Origin: Enoplosus armatus
Lineage: Eukaryota > Chordata > Actinopteri > Centrarchiformes > Enoplosidae
Length of the DNA: 64,000 nt
Assembly (NCBI RefSeq): GCF_043641665.1
Contig: NC_092193.1
Span: 3,550,001 to 3,614,000 of the forward strand
Reading direction: 5' to 3'
Part shown: piece after piece, positions 1-14,096 of the stretch
Layout: each line of letters starts with the position of its first letter
Numbering within the stretch: the stretch's first letter is position 1
Position numbers and translations under genes: made by a program
Notes under the pieces: model-generated
Told to the model about the DNA's origin: nothing
Database searches by the model: none
Seen by the model: the letters and a program-made list of their open reading frames with translations, nothing else

Positions 1-2160
1 AAAACCTGATCAGTTATTTGCCAGTAGCAGTTAGATTGAAATCAAATGTACAGTGATAATAATGAAAATAATAAAGTTTGTCAGCAGTTTCAACACTTCA
101 GAAGACTTGGCTCAGCAGTCAGGGTTTATCTTCATGACATTAGCATCGTATTGAAAAGTATACACGTGTGCTGAAGTGATTTTCTTTGTCCAATTTTTGT
201 GTGTTCAGAATAATTATTCTGGCTTTACAGGCAATGAAAGGATACCTTTGGCTTGTTTCTATCATTTTAGTAATCTGGACCATTCTGAATTTCGGGGCAT
301 ACACCATGGCTGGTGATTTTTCTTCCATGGACACTTTTTCTTAAGGACAGATCAACAGGACATAACGGTGTTAGAGATAGCAGATCAGTGGAAGATATAC
401 CGTCGTTGAAGGACTGTTTCTGCTCGAACCAAGAGAGAAAATGATTGTAGGATTTGTGGTCTTATGAGGCTTTATATTACGATCACATCCACATTTGTGC
501 AGTTTTCTTTGGTCCAGACTGCTGTCGAAAAGTTAACTTTCTGTTCCCTTTTCTCTGGAGTTTGGAGAAACGGGAACGGAAAGTTAAACGTGGGAAAGCC
601 ATTGAAACACCTTAACCCAGAGAGGACAACATGCATACTGTATTCCTGCAATCTCCATCAGTTATGACAGATCTGTGAAGGGGTCAGCTAGGAATTAAAG
701 ACACTGGGATAGAACGGCGATTGAGCATGAGACTTGTGAGACTGGATATCTTTTATTTATGATTTTACAGATACACTGTAGCTGTGATGGATTGTTATCT
801 AGCTCTATAATACTGAATAAAGAAAAAGGAAGCAGTGCTGTGTGGCCTCCTCACACCCTCTACTGACCAGCAGCCACTGCAGACTGTGCATGTCAGAGCC
901 GTACACCCAATCGTTGGCTGATTCTGTTGCTTTGAGTTTTACAGTAACAGTATGATCTGGAGCTAAATATACTGACCCTTTATGTTGTCACAACCTGCAA
1001 TGCTCGACTATCCACTAGATGTCAGCAGAGAGGTCTGCATACTCCCCTCAAGGCTTCAACGGGGCTTTCAAAATTTGAACTGACTTGTGGAAATATCACT
1101 TTTAATAAACGATAAAATATCAAGTCAATTTTTAGATGTAACCAAAATCTGATGAAAAACTGAAACAGATCCTCTAGAAATGCTCTGATCTGTATTTCAC
1201 GTTACACAGTCTAAAGAAATGTGGTAGTATTTGTTTAATTATGTCCATAATTATGTCCCAAAAGTGGAATGTATCAGTGATATCTGTGGGAATGTCGTCA
1301 CTATTTTGTATCTGCAATCTGTTTGTCACTTGTCATAATCAATCGAATAATCAAATGAGGAGCATCACAATAAATCAAAAGATTAGAAGACTACCTGAGT
1401 ATTGAGAGGTACGCTAGAAATACTGTAAACCTTGAATATAAAGATTTCCAAAGGAGAAAACTTGCTAATACTTTAATTATCCTAAGACCTGTCAAAGGAA
1501 ATAAATAACCAGTAGAAAGTCCAGTGCTACACTACTGCAGGTAGTATGGGTTCAGGCAGCTGCAACTATTCACATAAGTTCACATAATCAAGTTAAATAA
1601 ATAATATATTTCATTGTGAAGTTGCAGAGCCGTCTCAAAGGCAGGTTATGTCAAATCTTTTAAATTAGGCCAGACACAGATTTAGTCTGGACAAAACCAG
1701 TAAACTGAACAGAAAGCCAATACATGAAGACAGCTTCACAATGCAGTGTCCAAGGAAGTTTTCACGGCTAGCTTGTCCAGGACTTTCTTGGTTGGTCCAA
1801 AGCTAGGTTTTTCTCCACAGAGGATATAAAAACCTGGCCCTCCCTTCTCTCTTTCATGAACAGAAGAGTTAAGAGACTGTAAAGGCAACAGGCTAAGTTA
1901 GAAACCTCCCTGGCGTTCAGAAACTACAGATGGTGGTTTCACTGTCTTGCCTCCAGTTTGAAGGTACAAGGTCCAGAGGTTGATTCCAGGTGTAAATCAC
2001 TGTTCCATCAAATTCCAGGTCTTGGTATGATCTGGGTATCCGAACTGAAGAACAGAACCATGTTGGTCTGTTTCCACTAATGTGTGTTTCTAGAGTTTTC
2101 TCATCCAGCCAGTGTCTGCAGCCTGAGGCCGGTGTTCAGTACGTGGCAGAGAAATACTGG
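1..2160 (-). other. ccny: ccny 3' UTR and downstream sequence
   Basis: No coding exon is visible here on either strand. The part next to the ccny stop codon at 2161 should be 3' UTR of that minus-strand gene. A minus-strand AATAAA hexamer is at 752-757, and weaker ATTAAA forms lie nearer the stop, for example around 1473, 1234 and 1101. I cannot tell which is used. The left part may already be intergenic. In mammals GJD4 and FZD8 lie beyond CCNY, but nothing of them is seen. Confidence 0.5.
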
Positions 2161-2277
2161 TTAGGAGAGGATCGCAGGAACCCATCTGATCCCGCATAGA
2201 TTGTCCATGCTGGCCGAGCGCTTCCTTGCAGCTCTCCGTACGTCCTTGTACTTGTCATCACACAGCCTGGAAATAGC
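2161..2277 (-). CDS. ccny: ccny exon 10 (C-terminus and stop)
   Basis: A 117-nt coding portion, residues 302-339 plus TAA. It encodes [27 protein letters not shown] and an ending in VPAILS (human WSPAIIS). The RKRSAS serine (Ser324) corresponds to human Ser326, the second 14-3-3 docking phosphosite. The acceptor is cctctcttcag. Confidence 0.96.
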   Translation of the reverse strand, partial: AISRLCDDKYKDVRRAARKRSASMDNLCGIRWVPAILS

Positions 2278-5200
2278 CTGAAGAGAGGACAGGGAAAAGG
2301 TTTTTGTGAAGGAACCACAATTCTACTTTCAGTATCCACAGTATTTTTCTGTGATGTGCAATGATTGAAGAAAGTCACACTCTTTAATGTGCAAATTTCC
2401 TTTCACAGTCTATTCGCATAAAACATGCTTGCGATGAATCTTGGGTTCGATTAGTAAAGTCGCTGTCTGTGGAATTCTTATGTAAATATAATAAGAAGTA
2501 AGACATCTTAAAATTCTACACAGCGAACACATTTTATCGGCAAATGATATAATAAAGAAAATTGAGAAAAATAGAAAGGACAGCAAAGCAACATAAAGAG
2601 AGAAAAGAGTGCGAATGGACAGCTGAAGAGTCTCACCTCTAGTTTTTGGGCCTTTTCTCTGCTGAGCGGCTCCAGGGGGAAGCTGAGATTGTTGGACTCT
2701 GAAAGCGATCGCAGGTCAAAGTAATACTTGGCGTAGACACTGGACGGCACGTTGATGTTAAACTGCAGCAGCTCCAGAAACTGGCGCTCCAACTCATTCC
2801 TGTTAGAGAGGTTTATTCATGAAAGATTGTCTGCATCACCTGACTTCACTGCTTGCTTTCTGTAATTAACATCTGTCACCTTACACGCCCTTCATCCAGC
2901 CTTTGTCCCCCTGACAATGTGTGTTCATGATCAGCCCTGGTAACCAGTCAGCTGTTGACCACTCAAGGGTCAAGAATAGGGAGGCAGAGTGATTTTCATT
3001 TCCTTCACACATTATTTTAATGTGTGTAATACCAGTGACTCGCTGATCAAAGTCCAGTGTTTGTAGTCTTCTGTCCCTATGATGACGAAAGTTTGCATGT
3101 AAGGCCAAATCTTCCTTGTCCCTCTGTTCTGAGCTAATCCCAAACCTAATCCTACTATGAACCTTAATTCCTAAACATAAAACCAATGCCTTTCCTTAAC
3201 GTGAAATAAACTCACATGTCCTCCACTGTGATATCCTTGAGGATCTGGCAGTAGTCGACATTCCAGACCGCCTGGTCGTCCCAGACCTTGGAGGCCAGCA
3301 GGATAGCACCCAGAACGATCCTCTTCCAGTTACCCGGACCGATGTCAATCTCTGCATAGGTCAGGAGCCTCTCCAGGTAGACCTGCACAACAACACAGGG
3401 AAAGGAGACATCACTGAAAACTGGGCATGAAAGTAAGGCAACAGGCAACGATTTAAATTTCAAAAGCTATGAAAAACACAATAGTTACACAAGTCTGGCA
3501 TCTGTACCATCTTGACCTAATACCTTCTCAAAATGGTGGACAATCTAATCTAACTAAATTATTTTCATGCTCGGCTCAATGGGGTCAGGAGGTATGCATT
3601 CATTCTTCCCTGTATGACATCCTACATTCATCACTGGTCTCCGAGACCCACTGATGCACACAGACGACGTGGTATTTTAGATGCACCGTCTCATCACCAA
3701 TTTACACAGATCCTTGGCTTGTCTCAACACATCAGGGTGCAATTTCCCCTGGGGCCCTAAACAGACACTGTGTGGGCACAATTCAAGGCAGGTCGCACAT
3801 TCCCTTCATGGGAAAGCCTTCTGAAGAAACTTACCAACCAAACCAAGATGTACATTTGGGTATGAGTGTTTTATGTTGCAGCCCACAGAAATATTAGGAG
3901 GACGGAGGAGGTGAAAAAGTCTTACCAGTGTGACAATCGCACACTCAGACGTAAGCTGAGCGGCACTGAACAACGTCCTGACAAACCGGTAGATCTGCTT
4001 CTGCTCTGGGTCGTGTTGGTCATAATCCAGCGGCACCTCTGATTTCTGGAAGAAGGGAGGAGAGGGGAGGGCAGGGAGGAAGGGATGGAAGAAAGAGGAA
4101 AAAGAGAGGAAGGGGTGATTCGGGTGTGAAGAAAGAAGGACGGAAACAGGACGGAAATGAGGAGATATAAAAGAACGACGAGGACACTGACACAAGAAAG
4201 TCTGAAACAATACTAACAAGTTAAATGGAGCAAATTTAACAAAATAAAGATATTTGTGCAAAATGTGAAAAAACAAACTGATGACATCTTACTGAAAGAG
4301 GATGAAGCTTCTCATCAAATATATCGAGCAGCATTCCTCCATCAGTGTCCCTGACAGAAGAGAAAAAACTGTTACATGGTTGATTTCATTAAATGATTAA
4401 AATCTGAGCAACGAAATAAGTCTTCTAGATGTTAAATAGGGTCACTGTGGTAGAACAAGGGTAAAGTTATTAAAAGGATGTGAAAGATATTCTTTTAGGC
4501 TGAAACGCTTGTATAAATAGCTAATGATGAACACAGCTGAGATGTGTTTCTTACAGCTGTTGTTTTATATTGATTTCTTAAAACAATACATTTTACTTTT
4601 TAAAATGACAAAACATTTATCTATATTATATTATCTATATTCAATCTTGTGTTTTGGTTTGTTGAGATGAGAGTAATTTCTTTTTATTATCTTCAACAAA
4701 TACACAATTAAAACTATAGATGTCCAGACGCCATATTGAACTCACCCATTTACATTTTCACAACATGTATTGCTATTTTACACTATAGTCCACATCTATT
4801 GGTCTGTGCAAACAATCCAAGTTCCACAGTGCAGTCAGTAAAGTTTAAAAAAAACAAAACCCTGACTACATCAGCGTCTGCATTTTACAGATTTACAGAG
4901 AATACTGTCTGCACTGTCCATACTGAAAATGACTGAGAATCCACACCTGTTTTTTATATGGTAGTAAATCGCCAGTGCCACACTGTGAAGGGAAAAAATA
5001 ACACACGTGTTAATATGTTTAAATGTTAAATATAACAGATCTGCAGATAATATATAACATGTCTTCCTATGTGATAGATTATCATGTGTTTACCATTTGA
5101 TGGTGTATTTGAGGTTGGGCTGGCTGACTGTGTTGTCGTCCAGGAAGATGGTGGAGCAGGAGCTGAATTTCCGCCTCGACGTACCATGCTACACACACAC

Positions 5201-8200
5201 ACACACACACACACACAGTGACTGTTATTAGAGTGAACATGTTTTTGTCTGACCCACATAAAGCATGCCAGGGTGTCATGCACAGGGGGAATGAGAATCA
5301 CAGACATGCGACCTATGAATGTGAAGGTTTACATTTTCAGCTTCCTTTGTATACGACATTTAGTTCAATCAACATAACACGAAGGCCAGCTGAGTTTGAC
5401 TGAAAGTACATTTTATATGATTAAATAAGAAGTAACGCGATCGTGAAATAACATAGTTTAGATTTTGTGGAGAGAAATAAGAACAGTTGCACACTTACAT
5501 TACTGATGAAGAGGCTTTTTCGTTTTTCTCGCACTACAGAAAGAAAGACAGGCTCGTCAGTGCATTTCATTTCTTGTGCACTGACAGCAGCAAAAAGACA
5601 AAACCCAGAAGTCACCACCCAGCAACACACACTGTTATCACAAGAAGCCAAACACAGCAAAGCGTGAACACACTTCACTATTTTAACACAGAACAGAGAA
5701 GCTGTTTGTAGGTGTTGAGTTACAGTTAGATAACAAGTTAGAAAGCAGAACGATTAGTGTCAATAAACGGAAGAAAAGGTGCTGTTTCACCACTAGAGGA
5801 AGACAAAGTCCCACTCAGGATTACTCACCATTCCTGAAGGGCATCTCTGAAAAGAAAAAGGAACCAAAAACCTTATTCCATTTGCAGCAGTCACAAGTGG
5901 CAAAAGCAGAATCCTTTTCAAATGTGCCGTAATTCAGCAGTAGCTATCAACCTTTGTTAAAGTCATACAGGAAGCATTAGCATTGTCACCACCACAATGT
6001 AAAGCAGCATCTCAACCTGGAGGTCAGCCCCCCCCCCAAGGGTTCACAATCTAAATCTGAGGGGTCAAGAGACACCAAGAGAGGAAAGAAAACGACAAAA
6101 ACATCTCTGCTACACAAAATTATGTTTATTTCTCTAATTTCTCTCACATTTGCTTTTGCCCTTGTAACATACCGGAGAGCTTCGCCTCTTTAGGACTGAC
6201 CTAAAATAAAACAATCTGAGAAGAAAGCGTCTTTGGTCGAACTGCTCGCAGCTCATTGATACATGCAACCTGTGATGAGGGGCTGCGAGAAGTTGCTTGG
6301 CTAAAAAAGGTTGCGAGCCAAAAAAGGTGATATATGATAACAAAAACCATGAAAAGACCAGTTTACCCACATTTATCATCCTTTTTTATGCTTCCAAAGT
6401 GCTTTAATATGATGGGAAAATGTGTGTGTTTTTGAACCACAATGGGGCTCAATGGCATAAAGACATGTCAGGCTGTGACTACACAGACAACAGGATTAAT
6501 TTACTGCTGGATTGGTCTCTTCAGGGGATTTGTTGATAAAAATAAAAAGGCTAGAATAACGTCAGCTTTACCCTTTAAACCCACAAAAGAGGGAGGGTGG
6601 ATCACCAGCATCTGAGAGACAACAACATCAAGACAAGACTAAATATTGCAAACGACAGGCAATGATAATATTTGCTTTTCATCGGATAGAAAATGTAATG
6701 CTCGTTCATTTGTCCCTCGCATGTCAAACATCATTTGATTCCTCCTTTGTTTGTTTGCAGCTGGCCGAATATTTGTCACATACACACAAATTCTCTGGAT
6801 GAAGAAGTCCACAAGCCTGCGCAGAAAAAGATTCAATATTGATTCAAATATGATGCAGTGCAGCATCTAATATCTGTATGATGCTAAGGATTAAATTTAA
6901 CAGGGAAAAGCATTTACCAGATGCAGTTTTCATCTACTTCGACATCACAAAGCCTGTATTGTCCTGCTGTTTCTTCCCCAGGCCTCTAAGAAAAAACGAT
7001 GATCTCATGCTGTGGTGTTTATGGCTCTAAGAAACAAGTTAATATTTCCTCTGTCACAGTGTGACCGAACCCCCCCACAGGATGCTGAAGCTCTCAGATG
7101 CCTCTGGGCAACGGCATAAATTAGCAGACATCAGCTAGCCACAAAGAAACTGCTCTGAGATCAGAGCTCCTACATACTGTGTTTCTCCATTGAACACACC
7201 AGACTTTTTTTCCCCCCAGAGATTGTATTTCATGATCATGTTAAGTGTGTTCTGTGTGACACATGCAGGTCAAACTAAGGCAAATGTGCCTTACTCAGAC
7301 AGACTAACACGGTGACGCTGATGAGTTCAAGTCTAATTTGCATTAAAAGACCATTTTAAAAACTGATACATCAGTGAAATCCTATGAAACAGAGCAACTC
7401 ACCATCGTTCTGAGATTTGCTGAGGAATATGGTGCTGGCCCGCGGATGGTCCGATGGATTGTACTCCATATTCAACTCTGTCAAAACAGAAAGCAAATGT
7501 TTCACTTTGTGAAGTGGCCACGATGACCAGACACACTGCTGCAGCCATCTTTAATATGCCTTCAATGCAATTACAGCAGCATACATTGTTTTCTCTATTA
7601 GAGGATGATGTCATTTTTACTAAACATCAGCATGCTAGCATTATCACTGCTAGCACGTTAGCATTTAGCTCCAAGCATGGCTGTGCCTAAGCACAACGGC
7701 GCAGAGCTGCTAGCGTGGCTGCAGACTCTTAGTTTTCTCTTATACATGACATTAAATACAATAAGAAAGCTGATAACAATAATGATTGATAAATGGTGAT
7801 TACTTTGTGTTTAAACTTGAAAAACCTTTCACTGTCGACTATTGTTCCATGTGTTTCCCTTTGTAATGCTGGATGCTTATTTATTGTTCCTCTGCACTCA
7901 CAAACACATTCAGGCATGATTCATGTTCCCATCCAGAGCTAATCTGCACTGCATCATGGCCTGAGGGCACGAGCCACTGATGCATCTGCGTGTGTGTGTG
8001 TGTGTGTGTGTGTGTACATCTAATCAAACAGGGAGGCATTCAAACTATGTGCCCTCATCATCATACATGCCAAAATGCTTTGTTGCCATATCCTGGCAGA
8101 TAACAGAAGCTACTTTGATACGACAGACAGACAGTGTTGGTTAATATAAATTGAAAAGACGACTTTCTCTCCTCATTAGTGGACTTCTTCACAGCCAGCC

Positions 8201-11200
8201 CTCCTAATAAAACAAAACATGCTAGTGTTCAAAAATGCGACTGTGCAAACACACTTTTTCCACTGACATCTTGTTGGAAAAGCAGCATAATTACACACGA
8301 CAGGAGAACAACCTCAGTGTTTTGCACTCAAATTAAATCATGTTCTCCGTCAAGTAAGATACTTTGAAAGCAGTTGCATTTGGTGAAATCAGCATTTAAA
8401 AATTCCCGGCATGCAGTGTGCACTGCCAAACGCACTCCTACGATGTGACTGTAACAGACCCAGATTAAGGAGAGAGCAGCGCGGCCGATCATCTGTCTGA
8501 CGACAGCAGCTGCTGCGGGACGACTGACTGCTGGGGAATTAAAATAAGAGCATCACTGCTGTTCGCTAACAGGAGTGTGCTAACAATCCTATCCACAGAC
8601 ATTTACTGTCTTTCAAACAGGCTCTGCTCAGCTGAATCCTCCCATGGCTTTGCATAACAACAACATGTTCCGTGACTTTTAGACCTCAAAACACTCATTT
8701 TAGTCATGATTAGTCTTTTATCTTTTTTAAAGACAAAACACACGTGTTATTAATGGAAATATTAATGTAATACAAGGCAGAGTGGATAGAGTGATGGATG
8801 AATACTTGCACAGGCGGCTGTGGGAATGATGGACGTAATGGGTGTGAGTGTGTACATCAGTACATCATCTGAAAATATGTGAAAATTGTCAACACTTGTT
8901 AAGAACGACTAGAATAATAACTCCCATTAATATATTTCTACATGTGTAAATGTGCATGCTTGTATGTGGATCGGAATTATCAGAGATATAGAGACATACA
9001 GTACAGCTATATAACATCTGTGCATTTTACTCCACATAAAAATACTTTGTGTACTTGCTAAACTCATTTTAACCCACATGCCACGTAGTCCCCTTGCAGC
9101 TAACCCTCCTCTGGATGGTTGGCCAGAACCTGAACACAGTTGCCCCTTTTGCTATTTTCAGAAACACATCTGATTAGTTCTGCCTCAAGGCCTCAGCAGC
9201 CCACCAGGCTGAATGGACTGAGCTTGGATTAGACTCGGGGAGGTTTAGCACCTTATGCAACAGTAATCAGGAGTATCGCTGCGTCCGGCCGATTTCAACA
9301 CGTTCACTTATTAGAGCTTAAACAGAAAATGAGCTGGTGTTCAGTGTGTGTGAGATCACCGGCCCTTTGGGGTTGAGAATGTAAACACGGAGAATTTGAA
9401 GATTGTATTTGGTAAGTAGTAGATAATACAAAAAAATAAAGCACTTCTTGTCAAGAGTTTTCAATCATCTATCATTTTTGATAAAAGCATTTCTGAATAA
9501 ATCTGATAGGACCCGACCTACTGGGCCCACACACTGGAAATCCCAGAGTGCACAGCAGCTGGTGTCGAGTGCTGATATGTGATATTCACCACCTCAAGTA
9601 AACTTTAACGAAGACTTGCGGTCAGCATCTGCACGGTGAAACGGGAGAAGCTCGGCTAACCTATCAGCTGGCAAGCCAACCTGTCTGCCTCACTGCTCGT
9701 ACATAATGAATTAACAACAGGCACGTCCTGCTCTTAACGGCCATATCCATAATTGTACTATAGTGTTTCTACTATGGTATTTATTTGTTTCTTTTTTTAA
9801 ATGTCCTGTGAGCCTTTTTTAATTTGTCACAATGTTCCTTGTACATAAATCGAATGATGTTCAAAAGGATCTGAGCTGTTTTTTTTCCCGCCGCTGTACA
9901 TTTGTTTCCATGTTTTGCTCAAGCGCACTACGGCAGGCAGCACGCAGGGCTGCTGATGGATGGAGGTGTTGGACGTTGCAGTTTTGTATGTGGTTTGGAC
10001 TCTGTGTCCTCTTCTTTCGAGCATCTTGCTGCGTCAGCGTCTCTGTCCTTAAATGTGTCAGTCTCAGCAACACTTCGCTGCTATCGGTTACCACAATCTG
10101 TTTTGTTCTGATGATACATCAGTCCTATCTATTTTCCCCAATTCTTTAGGTCTGACCATCAAACGTCGTTCCCTGGCTCAGATGGAACAGAAGCCTCCAG
10201 GCCCAAAGAAATGTCCCTACAAGACTGAATCTGTCATCTTAAACCTTCAACAATGCTTTTGATTTTTCGACTGAATCTGCCTCTTTTAGTTCATTGTGGT
10301 TGGTACCTCAGCTACACGTGCAGTCTAGCCGGTATAACACAGCCATAACATCTTGATAAGCGCTTTTTGTCTTACTATTGGTTTCCTTCCTAGCCTAATT
10401 ATCTGGGTATGATAGCTATTATAGTCACAAATTAATCAAAACAGTTGCCGCAATTGATTCTTTAATTAAAACACGTTTTGTACTGTAATTATTAGGCTTC
10501 ACCTACTGGGATTATTTCCGTCTCAAGAGCAGCTCTGCCTCTGAAAACAGTCGGAGTTACGTCTACAACGTGCTCCGGTATGAACGTGATCCCGGTGTTG
10601 TTGTTGGACTCTGTGGTAGCAGGGAACCCTGATTCCCTCCCATGCAGTCAATGAACATGTTCACTGCTCAGTCATGCTTATTAATCTTAGCTGGTTTCAC
10701 CGTAGAGAGACGTTTGGATCACTTTGAAACGTGATCCACATGAGTGTGTGATTTTCATGTGTAACAGAACTGGTCTGGGCTGATAATGATAAACAACAAG
10801 TGCGTGATATTTCTTTTCTCGTGTTGGTTGACTTCTGATACATTATCCTGATTAATGACAAAACCGCCAGTTAAAAATCCAGTCATCAATCTGGCATCTA
10901 TGTATTGAATATTGCAATTTGAATGAATTTAGGTCAGCGAGAGAGTAATAATGTCAGATTAAAAACATCTGTTCAGCCCTACTGCTAGTGTGCGCTCCAT
11001 CTTCATTATCATGTCACCCGTCAAACAACAGGAGGATGTTATCCTAACCCCCCCTATACTGTTTCAACACACACACACACACACACACACAATGACCATA
11101 GACCTTGTGTGGTAACAGACCCAGTTTAAACAAACAGAACTGACCTGCGCACACATGCACATGGCCCATATTCCTGGGAGGGGGGGGGGAGTTCCCTGCG

Positions 11201-14061
11201 AAAGCATTGATCACATACACAAACACACACTGTTGTCAAAACTACCGCGTCTCCTGTTATATAGTAATACTATGGCTGCTTCCACAACCACTTGTTTACA
11301 AGTAATCCTACTGCTGCCGCTGCCACTACTGCTGTTAACCACCACATGTGCAGTATAATAATACAACTGTTCTGTCATTACATTACCTTTACTGGAACTT
11401 CTACTAACCACAGTAATGTACAGTAATGATTAGGGGTCTCATATCACATATGTAATGATATATGTGACAATATGCATTGTGGAGCTGATTATAAAAAATA
11501 AAGAAGCTGCTTTATTTAAAAATGTATCTAAAGATTATATGAATTTAGCACTCAAACCTTATAAACATTTCTAAAAAGCAGGAATATTGAAACTTATCGA
11601 ACTGTTTTCACAATAAAAACATTTGTATTTTTGTATTTTGTATATGTCGTGAGCATATCAAACTGCGAACCATGATTGTGTGTGTATGGGTTATCTCCGA
11701 AGACTTACAGAAAATAGTTCTTTCTAATCTTGAACCAAACAGCTACATACAAGTATACTATCTCCCTGCTGGGCAAGTCTTCATCATATAAGTGTAACAC
11801 TGATCGACTGTGTCTAATAACAAATGCAGGGTTGCTGAGAGATTCATAAAGGAAGTCGTTTGCTAAGTGACGGCCTAATACATCAAAATTACAAACATTT
11901 TCAAAAATGTACATTTTCTGTCCTATGATTACATGTCCTGAACTACCAGGCGTTCAACCAGCGTTTGACCCTGGTAGGGAGGAGGGTCATGAGGCCAGGT
12001 CAGATGATGCATATTCAGCTGTGTGTGGGTTTTGCAATCAGAGCTGATCTAGAGCCAGTCCTTATTAATGTAAATCAGATTGTCTTTTAAGTATTTTCTG
12101 CCTCGACAGCTCAAAGCCAACATGCCTCTCTGAAGTGATAATTAGTGAGATGAGGTGGACTTGGTGTGGACCAGGGAGTAAATTACTCTCTCATTACTAG
12201 TCAATAAATCAAACAAGGACCCTCTCCTGTGAATACCCTGACCCTGGAAGGAATAATTGAGCGCCAACAAAGGCAGAAGAACGTCTCTGCTTTCTGGTTT
12301 CTGGCCGTTGATTTGGGGTGTTTCTCACTATATTTCCAACTCTAACCTTTAATAGAGTTGTTTCCTCTTTGCCACCGTGGTGAGCTGAGCCAGTCATCTG
12401 CCCCTGGTGAAACACATGGCTGCTGCTGCTGCTGTAAAAATAGTAATGGGGCCTGATGTGGCTTCTACAGTGGAAAGAATTGGCTGTATTGTGCTACTTC
12501 AGCACAACTGTGTTATATTACTTTATTCCCCCTTGGACCAAACTTTCAAATTGCTGTCACGGCCAAGAAACCACACTGTTGGAAACAGCAATGTGATTCG
12601 TTTTTTGTTTTTTGTTTTTTCAAGTTAAATTGAGGCCAATTATTTCAGGAACAAATATAAATTTGTTTTTCAAGAGGAGAAAGGAGGAAACCCAACCAGG
12701 AGAAGCAATCATAAAATCTTTGTCTTCATCACTTTATGCACTTTGTTGCTCTGGAAAATACTTGAGGGCATATCTGTCTTGTTAAAAGCACTAAAATACT
12801 GAACATTTCTCACCTATTTCCTCTGTATTTTCAGTTTGCTGATGGCTCACCTGTGTCCTTTGTCATGCATGTAACATACAGTTGTGTAGTCTGAGTCCTC
12901 TCGCTGGGATCTTGATGAAAAGGATAACCGCGCAGGACACAACATGTTTGTTGCGCCGGCTCTGAGCAGCTGAGGACCAACTGATTTTTAAAACAAATGG
13001 AGGCGGGGGTGGCGTACTGCGTATGAATGAGACACCTAATGAAAATGTCTTCCTCAGGTGTGTTTATGTACATTTTAAGCATGATAAGTTGTTTGAATCT
13101 GCTTCGTCCTCCTCTCTCCCCTGGCTAGTTTATTTGAATATTCTCTGTGTTGCTTGCACTAAGTTCTGTTGGTCGTTCCATAACTGCCCCCCACCTAAGG
13201 TCCAGGTGGGGGGCAGCAATTTCAAGGTTTTCAACAGCAATAAGTGAAAAAAGGTAACTACAATTACTGCATGCATTACAAGTCACAGCCGACATAGTAC
13301 ATATCTGAAATGATTGATAATGTTTGATAGTCGGTTAAATGTAAAGGCAAGATAAGTTGCAATTATCTGAGATTTCAGTGTCTTGAGATTAGTATATTTT
13401 CAAACTGAGGCATTGTAAAGACTACAAGCAACCAATGGAGATGGTGAGAAAACAAAAAAGTGAGACACAGCGGTGGATATCTTCTCGGTTTTACATTTCC
13501 AGTGTTTGCAGCACAGCCCTGCCACTCTTGATCTATTATGCAAAGATCAAAGATAAGCTCTGATTGCAGAAATCACACTATTACTTCACAACCCAATGAA
13601 GAGGGGCATAAACAAAGGCTTAAGTTCAAAAATAAGATATCCATTATTTGGAAATCAGAGTAAAACAATATTAGAACAAATGTTGCAGCATTTTAAAGCA
13701 CTGTGAGTAACAACAGCCTGTAGCTGATCAAATGATGCCCCTCAGAAAGCGTAGAAGCATTAGATTACATGATACATTTACTGATAAACTAAATGGGCCA
13801 TTTAGGGAACAAAACCAGCCAACAAGCCAGGGAACAAAACAAGGCACAGGTATGAGTTCTAAAATAACTTGTTAAGTTTGACATTTACCAACTCTCAATC
13901 CAGCACATTACGAAGTAACAATCACAACACAAGGCTCACCATACACTGCACCTAAATATAAGAGCATCAGCTGATGCATGATGCCTCACAGAAACAACAG
14001 TCATCTCAAGAGAGAAACACAGCGGGCTTTGTCAAAGAAAGGCAGATCATATGAAGGCTTT

Positions 14062-14096
<35 letters not shown>

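Noticed and set aside
11444..11468. Inverted repeat TCACATAT ... ATATGTGA
   Set aside because: Eight-bp AT-rich arms of this kind are common by chance in AT-rich introns.
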